Origin: an uncultured Flavobacteriales bacterium
Lineage (GTDB): Bacteria; Bacteroidota; Bacteroidia; Flavobacteriales; Crocinitomicaceae
Length of the DNA stretch: 64,000 nucleotides
NCBI GenBank assembly: GCA_946480085.1
Contig: CAMLHZ010000001.1
Coordinates: 248,001 to 312,000, forward strand
Direction: 5' to 3'
The notes beneath the pieces are model-generated. The model did not search any database, was not told where the DNA came from, and worked only from the letters and a program-made list of their open reading frames with translations. Every line of letters begins with the position of its first letter. Position 1 is the first letter of the stretch. Positions 27,101 to 37,100 of the stretch are shown here, piece after piece. Position numbers and translations under genes: made by a program.

Positions 27101-28815
27101 TTTGTTGATCGTCCAATCTCTATATCAGATGTTCCTTTTACAACTGTTAGTTCAGGTGTCTGAAGTGTGTCTGAGTTCCAACCATCACGAAGATAGATAT
27201 TGGAAGAACCCAGGTTCATCACTTTTGGAGTAGCAAGAATGGCAATGTACGTTTGTGCTTCAATGTTATGACTGTTTGCCATGAAACGTCCGGCAAGGTG
27301 ATAGATGTTCGAAGAATCAGAAGCCAATAAATTTCCGTCCAAATGAAGTGTATCTGTTGCGGGAGTATTGATGGATAAATTACAATCGAATTCTGATCCT
27401 GCAGGATTGAAATGTGCCTTGGCGTTGAATTGTATTTTACGCGCAATAGTATCACGTGTTACCAGCATCATCGAATTCAACGTCACATTTCCAATAGCTT
27501 TCACATCCTTCTCAAGGAAGAAAGTGGCATTCTGATCAATGGTTGCCCAGGTCATTCCTTTCACAGTCATTGCCGTGTCAAAGTTCACCGTTTGATTTGG
27601 CAGTGAGAATGAGTTGGCATCAAAAACAAATACGGAGCTGTCTGCAGGGAAAGCACAAGATTGTGGTCCACCAGAAGATAAAGACCAATGTGCCGGATCC
27701 GACCAATCACCTGCATTACCGATCCAATAATAAGCAGCTGGTTTTCCTATGATCCAACCTTTAGCAGCTGTCTCAACTTCAATTGGAAGACCGTAGTACT
27801 TAATTGCAACACTATCTCTGGCCGAAACATCAACAAAATGTATGTTTCCAACGTACGAAGTGTCGTTTACACCAACGTAATGCATACTTGCAAAAGGTGC
27901 CGCAACCGAACGTACGATCATTGGATTCGGACAAGTTACAAACGAGTTGATGGTGTTGTAACGTAAAACAATACCGCTTTGAAGTTCAAGTGTGTCTGAA
28001 GCGATGTCGAGTAAATCCAATTGAAGCGTATCAATAATCACCAACTTTTGTCCATCTACTTCTACATCGTTGTAAACGGGTGTTGTTCCGGAAACATCTC
28101 TCAATGTAAATACACCGGCTGAATTACTGTGAACCGAATTTGGACGGTTTCCACCAAGAGAGTCTAAACGCCATAATGCACCAGTAATGACAAAGTTTGC
28201 ATTATCGAAATCAAAGGCCCTAACGTCGGTTGTTGGCTTTATAGAAATTAAAGTTGAAGCTGTGTATGTGTGAGCATTGAAATTAAGAATACCATTCACT
28301 AAATCTACATCTTTCACATTCGTAAATCCGCCAGTGAAATTAACGCTGTTTGCACCGGTTTTATTAAAGAACATGTTTGCATTGAAAGTAGTTCCATTCG
28401 CATCGAAAGTAGCAACTCCCGTTCCAGCGTTCATAGTAAACGTGTGTGTTCCAGAACCTAAGACACTTGCCGCATTCGCGCCCAGGAAATTTCCTGTAAT
28501 GGTTATTGATAAATTCCAGTTACAAGGGTCTGAGTTAGTCGCTGTAAAATCACTTACCGTAACTGGTACAGCAGAGGTTACAACGTAAGCCCCTGGAGCA
28601 GAAGCTGCATCAAAAACAACATCGTCTGTTGCTGCCGGAACTCCTGGTAAAAGCAGAATACCGGAAACTGTAGACCAGTGGTTGGCATCACTCCAATCAC
28701 CTGAACCACCAACCCAATAGCGAGTTGCCGCATGACCAGTGTTGCTAATCATCAAACAAATGAACCCAGCAATAAGTGTTAACTGCTTAATTTTCAATGT
28801 TTTAATTCCTTGCAT
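21154..28815 (-). CDS. Giant T9SS cargo with Ig-like repeats, RCC1 repeats and type A sorting domain
   Basis: 2553 residues from the ATG at 28815 (an upstream ATG at 28851 is less likely). Signal peptide 1-30; then two copies of a YW-GG-GDWSD-HWS motif (RYWVGGSGDWSDANHWS, YYWIGNAGDWSDPAHWS) within a strand-rich region to about 800; a PKD-like domain (828-905); about 13 Ig-like repeats of some 85 residues (908-2005), each with the plan SSDADNTICAGTPVTFTASG then YEFFLDGVSQGAPS; an RCC1-type propeller (about 2045-2370, motifs VYAWGENGSGQLGNGT, LYVWGNNNHGQLGIGS); and a type A C-terminal domain (about 2478-2553, MYPNPTSGNVTIEF to RRVVKH) that directs export through T9SS. Neighbouring repeats are near-identical in DNA in places (around 23480-23770). 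It is surface-exposed or secreted; adhesion is the likely role, by inference. Confidence 0.9.
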   Translation of the reverse strand: MQGIKTLKIKQLTLIAGFICLMISNTGHAATRYWVGGSGDWSDANHWSTVSGILLLPGVPAATDDVVFDAASAPGAYVVTSAVPVTVSDFTATNSDPCNWNLSITITGNFLGANAASVLGSGTHTFTMNAGTGVATFDANGTTFNANMFFNKTGANSVNFTGGFTNVKDVDLVNGILNFNAHTYTASTLISIKPTTDVRAFDFDNANFVITGALWRLDSLGGNRPNSVHSNSAGVFTLRDVSGTTPVYNDVEVDGQKLVIIDTLQLDLLDIASDTLELQSGIVLRYNTINSFVTCPNPMIVRSVAAPFASMHYVGVNDTSYVGNIHFVDVSARDSVAIKYYGLPIEVETAAKGWIIGKPAAYYWIGNAGDWSDPAHWSLSSGGPQSCAFPADSSVFVFDANSFSLPNQTVNFDTAMTVKGMTWATIDQNATFFLEKDVKAIGNVTLNSMMLVTRDTIARKIQFNAKAHFNPAGSEFDCNLSINTPATDTLHLDGNLLASDSSNIYHLAGRFMANSHNIEAQTYIAILATPKVMNLGSSNIYLRDGWNSDTLQTPELTVVKGTSDIEIGRSTKSNFFISRNQSYNNVTFNFNPKRKGIVRGTNTITELTITPGSWIEFTSGNTTTFDSLHINGGCNRFVVDTIQLPLTDIDTISIDTISVITTIYNDTTLSNVFGFAPIPRDTVYDTLFVYNQYLSDSTGVDTVITMKVISRAHIIDTIIGSPNQYVYSDSLTEYVIHAFIEIDTIGWAPGYVYGEDSDTLTGRQQVYLHSSVSGNDFNFSSTKVQEVYGVKVRDGNFSGGGTLTAYFSIDSIGNNGWVFNTSPTSVPSFTAGPSFCFGDTTHFTNNTTSYSGDTDDLIYVWDYSESITLGDTNAYVFENSGQPIVTLTSYYTNGCKEVYTDSILIHNPTVFFNMNQPDERICAGTPVEFSASAINDSMTQYQFYNNGISLGAMSLVDSIIVNNLANGDSVAVVASLFGCYAEDTLFYNFQVDTLPTVVLASSDANDSICAGTSVTFTSSGAVNYQYFINGGSVTGSSSTTTYTTATLANTNTVYSVGIVPATQCRDTSAIRTFGVLPLPATTLNSSIAASAICAGDNVTFTAAGASTYEFFINNTSQGAPSATTTFSTSGLTSGQVVKVVGYSALGCPKEAPTTFSYNVIPLPVATLAADDADLSVCGGDNVTFTAGGGATYEFFINGVSQGAPSGTSFFNTTSLADNDIVNVEASFSGCNAFGTAITMDVRTNPTTALASSDANDTICQTALVTFTGSGATNYTFLLNSGTVQAASADNTYDNATLSSGDVITLVGESNNCIVTDEITITVLGLPNINILSSDADNTVCNGTAITFTGTGGNAYQLVVDGTPGASQASPTFVSTLGVGSHSVGIMGTGLNGCPNISNNILNVVVNAIPSPSVASNDADNTICAGTPVTFTASGAANYQFFVNGISQTGSTPVTTYSTNSLTTGQTIYVVGSTLGCTAPSSAITMTVNPIPVVGMSTSDVDNVYCQGTSVTYTAAGATNYEFFLDGVSQGAPSATNTFNTSAVASGAHQVLVQGTSLGCSASTSQNIQINSNPVAGLTSSDANNVICSGDLITFNATGGSVYEFFVNAASQGSGPLASYTTSSLPGGASVNVVVTNSAGCVATSGSIVTIVNTTPNAALSSSDADNSICSGTSITFTGSGASTYEFFLDGVSQGAPSATTTYTSSTLTNNANIYVVGYASGCQDNSNSIATTVIGFPSISLTSNGSTALCSTDSPNVIANGATTYEFFLDGVSQGAPSTNNIFTLPVSNNDVLSVIGYTSGCQSNGANTISFTVTPTPTVNLSSSDADLNICYGQSITFTGTGASNYEFSVNNIPMQNGASGSFITSELEDGSIVSLIGSNNQCTSNNPQLTFVVNTMDLTLTANPSEIACTGDNLTFTASGADQYEFFYNGASQGPSSITSTFSPTTLVDGDAIYFIGHNITTGCDQNLGYIYFPNVIDASVITVDGATPFCFGDSVVLTSSHEYGNQWLMDGNPMIGEDGVSLTVFNDGLYSLEHTAGGNNQVWSKGYNGSGTFGNGANIDSSVIQSALGMTDITQMSSGYDYVIALTQAGTVYAWGENGSGQLGNGTFTTTNAPIQVPTLANITQVATTSSSSAALTAGGQLYVWGNNNHGQLGIGSTSVVNFPFLIPTVTNVSEIAGGKDHFVIRKTDGTVWTVGYNSQGQLGNGTLNNASTFIQVAALSNIAHVGSGENSSFAINNNGDLYVWGANINGQLGLGDQLNRLTPTLSTIKHISAATGGATHSVFTTELKEIYVSGDNAMGQLGTSTVTSTVYPIKLTIGGVEKVSAGEYSTLLLLADARVLGTGYNAEEQLFANTGNIMDFTEIEDVDGVRVIESGKRTSHFVFGGATTCSNASVDIVVNTPIAPTLTENGFDLSSNTAVGYQWFRDNQLIPSATNQNYTVFATGWYYVQITDANGCNANSDTVYLEVVGLDEVAADFVKMYPNPTSGNVTIEFTSDNAVCEVRDAQGKLIFTEELMSGESIDLQSLATGVYLFTLKTELGITTRRVVKH

Positions 28816-28869
28816 AATACAATTTCTTTTGTTCTTTCGGGACACTAGCACACACTAAGCCCAAGTTCA

Positions 28870-28877
28870 CAAAATTA
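28870..28877 (-). promoter_or_regulatory. -7 element for the giant cargo gene
   Basis: On the minus strand TAATTTTG matches TAnnTTTG, about 55 bp upstream of the ATG at 28815. No good -33 TTG is seen; a T run lies at the expected distance. Confidence 0.4.
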
Positions 28878-28968
28878 TAATAGGGTATACCGAAAAAAAA
28901 TGGTGGTAAACCGCTATTTTTTTATGGATTGGTTGGATATAACTTCGCTAATTGAAATACTCTGTATT

Positions 28969-29475
28969 ATGCGAAATTGTATGCGAATGTTTTTGTTCTT
29001 CCTTCTGCTGGCGCTTCCAAAGCTTGGAAATGCTCAGGATGAGAAAGATTCAGCTCAATATGTTGTTCCTGCATCAACTGCTGCAGACCTGGCAATGATT
29101 GAAGCACCTGAAGGATTTATCAAGGCAAACCAATTCAATGGATATTACCATCCGCTAAGTCAGACTTCAATGGTTTTAACCATGGTAGAAGGAGCAACTT
29201 ACGTGAATATTAAGCGCGGTTTGACACCAGAATATTATGCCAAACAACGTCTAACATTTGTTGGAGAAAAAGAGATTACAACTACTTCCGGTCTTAAAGG
29301 CGTGTTGATTACTTGTGAGTTCGATTTGGATGGTAAGCGCATGGTTAGAAACATGGTGTTTATTGGTGATTTGAAAAACACACTTTGGCTAAGCGTCACT
29401 TATCATAAAGACATGTCGGCTCTTCTGGAGCCAGAGTTGTTTAGAGCGTATCAAACAGTTCATTTCATTAAATAA
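28969..29475 (+). CDS. Small exported protein, first gene of the adhesin operon
   Basis: 168 residues from ATG 28969, which places the signal peptide (MRNCMRMFLFFLLLALPKLG, cleaved near NAQ) at the start; an in-frame ATG at 28900 lies far upstream. The mature part is a compact alpha/beta-looking domain: EGFIKANQFNGYYHPLSQ, TMVEGATYVNIKRG, then LKGVLITCEFDLDGKRM. No family recognised. The next gene starts 7 bp downstream, so it likely belongs to the SprB-repeat operon, perhaps as an accessory factor. Confidence 0.7.
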   Translation: MRNCMRMFLFFLLLALPKLGNAQDEKDSAQYVVPASTAADLAMIEAPEGFIKANQFNGYYHPLSQTSMVLTMVEGATYVNIKRGLTPEYYAKQRLTFVGEKEITTTSGLKGVLITCEFDLDGKRMVRNMVFIGDLKNTLWLSVTYHKDMSALLEPELFRAYQTVHFIK

Positions 29476-29482
29476 TAGGCAG

Positions 29483-32400
29483 ATGAAAAAATTATTACTT
29501 CTTCTAACGCTTGTTGTTTCGAAAGGATTGTTCGCCCAACAAACCGTTAATCATCATTGTGATTTTGCCTCTGGAAACCAGAACATGTGGGGACCAAGTT
29601 TCAGCGCTTTCACCATGAATCAAACGATAGACATTTTCAGCTATCCATGGAACACTTCCGGTGGAACTGGAAATGGTGGAATTGTAACTATTCTCGGACA
29701 AAGCTTTGGAGCGGCAGCAAGTTTCGGTACTTCTGGTGTGATTGGGTCTGACTTTACTTTAGCTGGTTTTACAACCGGAGAAGTTGCAGTTGAATATCCT
29801 GTGGACATCGTTCTTGACATGCCAACTGATAATACTTATGATCAGGGCGATCAGGTTTCTATAAACTCTTCATACACTGTTGCATCTGATTATGCTTTGG
29901 ATACCTATTATCCAAATGCAGGTTCAGCCTCGCTTGACATGTATTTCCAGTTCGCTGCAAATGCGAATCTTACGATTTGTGCTTTCGGTTGTGTTACCAT
30001 TCCAATCATTCCTTCTTTCTCTACTCCGATGATGCGCTTGAATATTTTCCGCGTAGAGCAGGATGAGATTTGGTATTTAGGACCAGCTTGTGCGGAAGCG
30101 ATTCCGGCATATTCTGCAGATAGCGGACCAGGTGGTATTGGCGAGCCTTCTCCCGGACAGAACATTTTCCCTTTTGCATTACCTCCTTATGAAGACGGTT
30201 GTACTTCCATTCCATGGCAAGTGCACCAGGATATTATGCCTCTTGAAATTCCGGACAACGATTACGGTATTTCCGGAGAATTGGCTATTCCATACGTAGA
30301 AACTACAGATGGAATTAGCGGGAATGACCTTTATGCAACGGGTGACTCAACTTATGCTCACCTTTCAATAGAAGTATTCAAGTTAATTGGTGGAATTTTA
30401 GCTCAAACAACTGGACCGCCAAAAGTGGTTGGAGAAATACTTTCCAATTTAAGTGGTGAGTTTGAACTTCCGGCTCCTTTTGGAACAATCTACGGAGCTT
30501 CTATGTCTTACAATATCATGAGCGCTTCTTTCAACGTTTACGTTACCAACGTGCAGCGTTTCGACTTTAAACCTAAGATCTACGGGAAATACGAGTTCCC
30601 CGTCCCGGTCAATTATGCCGTATTTAATGGCGCAACACAAACTTCTAGCGGAACAGCGGCCATTGTCAATTTCGAAGTTGGAAATACGGTAAGGTATTAT
30701 TACCCATGTTATTTCGCCGACGTAGAAATTAAACCTACTTACAACATTATTGGTCAGTTCACCAATCATACGTATGATTCGATCAGCTTTACGTTCGAAT
30801 TTTCTGCTTTGAGTTTCGGATTCGAATTGCCACCAATCCAAATCACACCTGAAATTCATGTTCCTGAGATTTGTATTCCGATTCCGTATCCTTGTCCTTC
30901 ATGGTCGGATCCGTTTGATTGGTGTACAGAATGGGTTTGTACTCCGGAATTCACTATTCCGGCTGTTGGATTTGATGGATTCTCATTTAACGTTGGACCT
31001 TTGATTGATGAAACATTGCCTATTGGGGATGTTTCTTATGACTGGTTTAATCAAACCTGGCAGTTAGGAGGATTCTCTGATACAACGTTTGTTGGTTTCC
31101 ATATGATTGCTCGACAATTCTCAGCAACTCAAACACATACAAATGTATTGTGTTATGGAGGAAACAATGGTGCTGTAGATGTGTCCACTGTAAATGGATC
31201 AGCTCCGTTTACTTATGCATGGTCGAATGGTCCGGTAACCCAAGACATTAATACACTTCCAGCGAATAATTATCAGGTAATTATTACAGATGCGAATGGT
31301 TGTAAGACTTCAACTGGAGCAACCATTACCCAACCTTCACAACCATTGCAGTTGTCAGCTTTATTAACCGATAAACTATGTAATGGTGGTCCAAATACAG
31401 GAACGATTGACATCTTGACTCAAGGTGGAACGGCTCCATATGGATTCTCCTGGACGAATGGTGCAACTACCGAAGATCTTACAGGATTGAATGTTGGATC
31501 TTATACGTTGACCGTTACGGATGCCAACGGTTGTACTGCAAACATCACAAGAACGATTTCCCAACCTTCAGTTGTTGGTCAGGCCGGAATAATTGATGAT
31601 GTAAACTGTAGATTTGGTACTGATGGTAAGATCAATGTTACACCGTTTGGTGGACTTCCACCATACAGTTATTCATGGTCTAGCGGTCAAACTACTGAAG
31701 ATTTGAATAATGTAGTTTCAGGACCATATAATTTAACAATCACAGATAACAACGGTTGTGTAAGTTTCGCACCATACTTTATTCCTCAACCAGCAAGCTT
31801 ACCTTCGGTTAACTTGACACAGAGCTCAGTTTCTTGTTATGGTGGATCGAACGGTTTCATCAACAATGTAGTTGCTGGTGGAACACCTGGATATTCTTTT
31901 GTTTGGTCGGATGGAACTAACACCATTTTACCAAATGGAGGTCAGAATTTGACGAACGTTTCTGCCGGTACTTATGGTGTTACCATGACAGATTCAAAAG
32001 GATGTGAGGTTTCTTCAACGATTACGGTTACTCAACCAAGTGCACCGATTGATGATAACCCTGTTCTTACTCACATAAATTGTTTTGGTAATACAACTGG
32101 TGCAATTACTACAGGAATTACAGGTGGAACAGCACCGTATACTTATTCATGGTCGAATGCGGCAACTTCACCGAATTTGACGAATGTTGCGGCTGGAACG
32201 TATACCGTTCTTGTAACTGACTTCCGTGGATGTACAGCGAATTACTCGTATACATTAACGCAACCGAATGCTGCACTTGCAATAGCTCTTACTCCAAATA
32301 CAGTTGGATGTTTTGGTGAAAGTACCGGACAAGTGATTTCAACAGTTACTGGCGGAACAACTCCTTATACTTACGCCTGGTCGAATTCGGCTGTTACTCC

Positions 32401-34168
32401 TTCAATTACCGGAGTTGTAGCCGGAACTTATAATCTCACGGTTACAGACGGAAAGGGCTGTACCGCAATGAACTCAGCAATTATTACACAACCAGCTGCT
32501 CCATTGAGTATTGGTAACACAACTGTTGCTGTAAGTTGTCATGACGGTTCAAACGGATCAATCGACTTAACTGTAAATGGTGGAACAACTCCTTACACTT
32601 ATGAGTGGTGGGATGGAACAAACCAGATCTTAACAACAACAACACAGGATTTAAGTGGTCTTTCTTCAAGTACGTATGTTGTTCAGGTTCACGATAACCG
32701 TGGATGTGTAATTATGGATACAGCGATCATTACTCAGCCAGCTGCAGCAATTGCAATAACTGGAGTTATGAATGATGTAAACTGTTACGCCGGAACTGAT
32801 GGTGGTTTGGATGCCACAATCACGGGAGGAACAATTCCATATACATTCAGCTGGTCGAATACTGCGGTGACAGAAGATTTGACAAACGTAGTTGCAGGCA
32901 ATTATGTGTTGACAGTTACAGATAATCTTGGATGTACTGAAGATGCAAGTTTCGAGATTACAGAACCAATCTCAGCATTGTCTTCTAGTTTAACTCCAAC
33001 TGCAGTTATCTGTTTCGGAGGAACAACAGGAGCGGTAGAATCATTTGTAAATGGCGGAACAGCTCCGTACACGTATTCATGGTCGAATGGCGCTATTACA
33101 AGTTCGTTAGATCAGATTGTGGCTGGACCATATTCATTAACGGTAACGGATTCGAAAGGATGTTTTGCATTCACTGGAACAATGGTGAATCAACCAGCTG
33201 CTGCGCTTAATGCAATTCCTACAATTACAGACGCTAGTTGTTACAACTATTCAGACGGTGAGGTGAATTTGGCTATTTCTGGTGGAACAGCTCCATATTC
33301 ATTCAGTTGGGCAAATAACAATCAGATTATTTTGAATAATCCTTCTGAAACGATCACCGGTTTATCGGCTAACGACTATTTGGTTCGAATTTACGATAAG
33401 AACAATTGTCTATGGCAGCAAATCATTACTGTTGGTCAGCCGGCACCGTTCCTAACAACTCTTCAACCCGCTAATGCTTTATGTAACGGCTCAAGTGATG
33501 GAAGTATTTCTATGTCGGTTGTTGGTGGAACTTTACCTTACAGTGTATTGTGGTCTGATGGTCAAACAACAACCAATGCAACTGGTTTAGTACAGGGTAA
33601 TTATTACGTTTCGGTTACAGATGCTCAAGGATGTATCGTAAGAGATACGGCTACAGTTGGTGAGCCATTACCAATTTACCTGGTGATCAATGCCGAACAA
33701 TTGTCATGTGTGGATCAGGAAGATGCTTCGATTGCTGTAATTGCAGCGGGTGGAACTCAACCTTATTCTTACGTATGGTCGAACGGAAGTGTGACAAGTA
33801 ACATTAATAACTTACTTGCCGGAACTTATGTTCTGACAATTACGGATGATCACGGCTGTATCAAGGTGGAGACAATTACAATTGATCCGGTTGACAATGG
33901 TTGTATTAATCCTGTGAACACGTTCACTCCGAATGGTGACAACTACAACGACACCTGGGTAATTGAAAACCTTGATTTGTATCCGAATGCTAAAGTGATG
34001 GTGTTCAACAAATGGGGTAATCTGGTGCACAGTCAACAAGGAGTTTATGTGCCTTGGGACGGAACATATGGTAATAAATTATTGCCTTCAGAGGTGTATT
34101 ACTACATCATTGATCTATACAATAACGAAGCAAATAAATACACAGGTTCTATCACTATTATTCGATAG
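29483..34168 (+). CDS. SprB-repeat adhesin with type B T9SS sorting domain, copy 1
   Basis: 1561 residues. Signal peptide 1-19 (MKKLLLLLTLVVSKGLFAQ). A large unique N-terminal domain (20-545) includes a Cys/Trp/Pro-rich stretch near 465-490. Then come 12 SprB repeats (about 549-1470), each about 75-80 residues with the plan CYGGNNGAVDVSTVNG then PYTYSWSNG then DLTNVVAGTYTVTVTDNNGC. The C-terminal type B sorting domain (about 1471-1561) carries NTFTPNGDNYNDTW, MVFNKWGNLV and SEVYYYIIDLYN. SprB is the mobile gliding adhesin of Flavobacterium; related repeat proteins need T9SS and a SprF-type partner. Both are suggested here, since SprF is encoded downstream. Whether this organism glides cannot be told. 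Confidence 0.92.
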   Translation: MKKLLLLLTLVVSKGLFAQQTVNHHCDFASGNQNMWGPSFSAFTMNQTIDIFSYPWNTSGGTGNGGIVTILGQSFGAAASFGTSGVIGSDFTLAGFTTGEVAVEYPVDIVLDMPTDNTYDQGDQVSINSSYTVASDYALDTYYPNAGSASLDMYFQFAANANLTICAFGCVTIPIIPSFSTPMMRLNIFRVEQDEIWYLGPACAEAIPAYSADSGPGGIGEPSPGQNIFPFALPPYEDGCTSIPWQVHQDIMPLEIPDNDYGISGELAIPYVETTDGISGNDLYATGDSTYAHLSIEVFKLIGGILAQTTGPPKVVGEILSNLSGEFELPAPFGTIYGASMSYNIMSASFNVYVTNVQRFDFKPKIYGKYEFPVPVNYAVFNGATQTSSGTAAIVNFEVGNTVRYYYPCYFADVEIKPTYNIIGQFTNHTYDSISFTFEFSALSFGFELPPIQITPEIHVPEICIPIPYPCPSWSDPFDWCTEWVCTPEFTIPAVGFDGFSFNVGPLIDETLPIGDVSYDWFNQTWQLGGFSDTTFVGFHMIARQFSATQTHTNVLCYGGNNGAVDVSTVNGSAPFTYAWSNGPVTQDINTLPANNYQVIITDANGCKTSTGATITQPSQPLQLSALLTDKLCNGGPNTGTIDILTQGGTAPYGFSWTNGATTEDLTGLNVGSYTLTVTDANGCTANITRTISQPSVVGQAGIIDDVNCRFGTDGKINVTPFGGLPPYSYSWSSGQTTEDLNNVVSGPYNLTITDNNGCVSFAPYFIPQPASLPSVNLTQSSVSCYGGSNGFINNVVAGGTPGYSFVWSDGTNTILPNGGQNLTNVSAGTYGVTMTDSKGCEVSSTITVTQPSAPIDDNPVLTHINCFGNTTGAITTGITGGTAPYTYSWSNAATSPNLTNVAAGTYTVLVTDFRGCTANYSYTLTQPNAALAIALTPNTVGCFGESTGQVISTVTGGTTPYTYAWSNSAVTPSITGVVAGTYNLTVTDGKGCTAMNSAIITQPAAPLSIGNTTVAVSCHDGSNGSIDLTVNGGTTPYTYEWWDGTNQILTTTTQDLSGLSSSTYVVQVHDNRGCVIMDTAIITQPAAAIAITGVMNDVNCYAGTDGGLDATITGGTIPYTFSWSNTAVTEDLTNVVAGNYVLTVTDNLGCTEDASFEITEPISALSSSLTPTAVICFGGTTGAVESFVNGGTAPYTYSWSNGAITSSLDQIVAGPYSLTVTDSKGCFAFTGTMVNQPAAALNAIPTITDASCYNYSDGEVNLAISGGTAPYSFSWANNNQIILNNPSETITGLSANDYLVRIYDKNNCLWQQIITVGQPAPFLTTLQPANALCNGSSDGSISMSVVGGTLPYSVLWSDGQTTTNATGLVQGNYYVSVTDAQGCIVRDTATVGEPLPIYLVINAEQLSCVDQEDASIAVIAAGGTQPYSYVWSNGSVTSNINNLLAGTYVLTITDDHGCIKVETITIDPVDNGCINPVNTFTPNGDNYNDTWVIENLDLYPNAKVMVFNKWGNLVHSQQGVYVPWDGTYGNKLLPSEVYYYIIDLYNNEANKYTGSITIIR

Positions 34169-34180
34169 GTAAACTCAATA

Positions 34181-37100
34181 ATGACAAAAATGAAAAGATT
34201 AACTCTCATATTGTTTGGGTTCTTGAACGTTCTCCTGGTAAGAGCCGAAGAAACGCCACCGCCAGTTGGTTGTCCAACTATCTCGGTGACGGGTCAGGCG
34301 GTTTCTTGTTACGCCGGATCAAATGGGGCAGCAACGGTAAGCGTTGTTGCAGGAAGTGGTAGTGGAAACTACACGTACACTTGGTCAACAGGTGCGTCTT
34401 CTACATCGATTTCGGGATTGACAGCGGGAACTTATACCGTGAACGTTAAGGACAATGTTAGCGGGTGTACTGCTTTCGGAGCTTACGTGGTAAATCAACC
34501 AAGCCCTATTGTAACATCAGAAACGCATGTTGATGTGAACTGTAGAAACATGAATACAGGCTCTATCGATTTAACGGTTAGCGGTGGTGTTGCACCTTAT
34601 GCGTATGATTGGAATTACAATGGTCCTGGATACGGTGATCCGCAAGATTTGGTTGGAAGACCTGCTGGAACTTACACTGTGACTGTTCGTGACGCTAACA
34701 TGTGTACTTCGCCAAGAACGGTTATCATTACTCAACCAGCTGAGGTTTTGAGCAGATCTGCTACTTCAATTCCGGTGCAATGTAATGGTGGAAACACGGG
34801 CTCTATTGATCTAACGGTTTGGGGAGGAACGTTCCCTTATTCTTACAGCTGGTCGAATGGTGCAAGTTCACAAGACATCAGCAATCTGAATTCAGGAAAT
34901 TACAACTGTAACATTACAGACTTTAAAGGGTGTTTGACGAATATTTCTGTATTTATCTCTCAACCAAGTCCGGTAACAGGAACCTTGACTCCAACAAACG
35001 TACTTTGTAATGGCGGGAACACAGGATCTGTCTTGGCAAATATCAGTGGTGGAGTTGCACCTTACGATTATTCGTGGGAAAATGCTACTACTTTGTACAG
35101 CACAAACACATTCAATTTGACTGGAATTCCAGCAGGCAATTACCAATTGACAGTTACAGATAACAGAGGATGTATTTCTAATTACGCAACTGTAGTTACT
35201 CAACCTTCGAAGTTAATGTTGAGCTCAACGAAAGTGAATGTTACCTGTAATGGCTATTCAAACGGTTCAATCAATCTTACCCCTTCAGGCGGAACATCTC
35301 CTTATTCCTACGCATGGGTTAATCAAAACAATACTTCATTCGGAACAGCGCAAGATTTGAATTTGATCCCGGCAGGAACCTATACTGTTGTGGTTACAGA
35401 TGCGAATAACTGTACGGAAACAACTACTGTAACCATTACAGAGCCGTTGTTGCCGTTAACAGCAACACACACTTCGGTGAATGTGAATTGTTTTGGAAAT
35501 ATGACTGGTTCTATTGATGTTACACCAACTGGTGGAACGAATCCGTTAAGCTATTCCTGGACAAACAGTGCTTCAACACAAGATGTAGTAAGTCTTGGTG
35601 CAGGAACTTACGGTTATACAATTACCGATGCAAATGCTTGTGTTTTCTCGAGCAGCGTCATTATTACACAGCCGGCGGCACCATTGTCAACAACATTTAC
35701 AACAGTAGATGTTAACTGTTATGGTGAATCTAACGGTTCAATTGACTTGTCACCAGCAGGCGGAACTTCTCCTTACGCTTATTCATGGGTAAACAGTACA
35801 TACCAAATGAGTTTGGTTACTCAGGATATCGTCAACTTACCAGCTGATACATACAGTTATGTGATTACGGATAACAAAGGATGTACAATTGCAGGAAACG
35901 TTACAATTACACAACCAACACTTCTTACTTCAACAATTTCAGGAGTGAATATTCTTTGTAAAGGTGGAAATAACGGAAGCGTTGATTTAACGGTTTCTGG
36001 CGGAGTAGTTCCTTATACTTACTCGTGGAATACAGCTGCTGGTACAGAGGATTTGGCAAATTTGGTTGCAGGACCTTACTCGGTTCTTGTGACAGATGAT
36101 CACGGTTGTACAATTACAAACCAGATTACACTTACTGAACCAAATTACGCGTTGAGCTATGATTCAATCATTAAGCATGTGAAGTGTAACAATGGTGATG
36201 ATGGAATGATTTCAATTACTGTAGCTGGAGGAACTTCTCCTTACTTCTATGATTGGTCGAATGGTGGAACTTTCCCAACAGCCTCTGACCTAACAGCCGG
36301 AACATATTCTTTCATTGTAACCGATAATAATGGTTGTGAATTGTTAGACACTCTGGTGGTTAACGAACCAGCTCCATTGGCAATGAACGAAGTAATTACT
36401 CCTGTTACTTGTTACGGTGGTAAAGACGGAATTATTGATGTGAACCCAACCGGAGGAACACAACCTTACAACTATACTTGGTACAACTCAATGTACAGTT
36501 TATCGGCTCAAACACAAGATTTGAACGGATATGAAAGTGATACTTTCCAATTGGAATTGATCGATTCTAACAACTGTTTCTACGAAATGTTCTGGTTTAT
36601 TCCACAGCCTTCAGAATTGGCGGCAACGTTCTCAAGCGACAACGTAAATTGTGCAGGTGGAACGGATGGATCTATTTTGGTAGATGTTACTGGTGGAAAT
36701 GGTGGTTATACTTACAACTGGTCAAGCGGACAAACATCCGAAGACATTATCAATGTTCCAATTGGTGTATATGATTTCATGGTAACCGATTCGAAAGGTT
36801 GTCAGGATTCACTTTCTGTAGAAATTTTCGAACCGCTTCCTGTAAGTGCATGGTTCGAGATTACTCCTGTTTTATGTAAAGATCAGTACGATGGTGTGAT
36901 TATTACTCACGCTGGTGGTGGAACAGGAAATTACACTTACTCTTGGTCGAACGGGGCAACAGTTAGTAACATCGATGGTTTACCAACTGATTTCTATACA
37001 ATCAATATCGAAGACGTTATCGGATGTACATTTGACACAACCGTTTTCGTTTCTAAAATCAACGAATTCTGTCTTTTCCCAGTAAATACAATTTCACCAA

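Noticed and set aside
28277..28588. 103-codon plus-strand frame opposite the giant cargo gene
   Set aside because: It is the mirror of repetitive coding sequence in the long minus-strand gene.
31130..37060. Regular repeats read as a possible CRISPR or satellite array
   Set aside because: The period is about 225-240 bp, is in frame and encodes SprB repeats; spacers of CRISPR length are absent.
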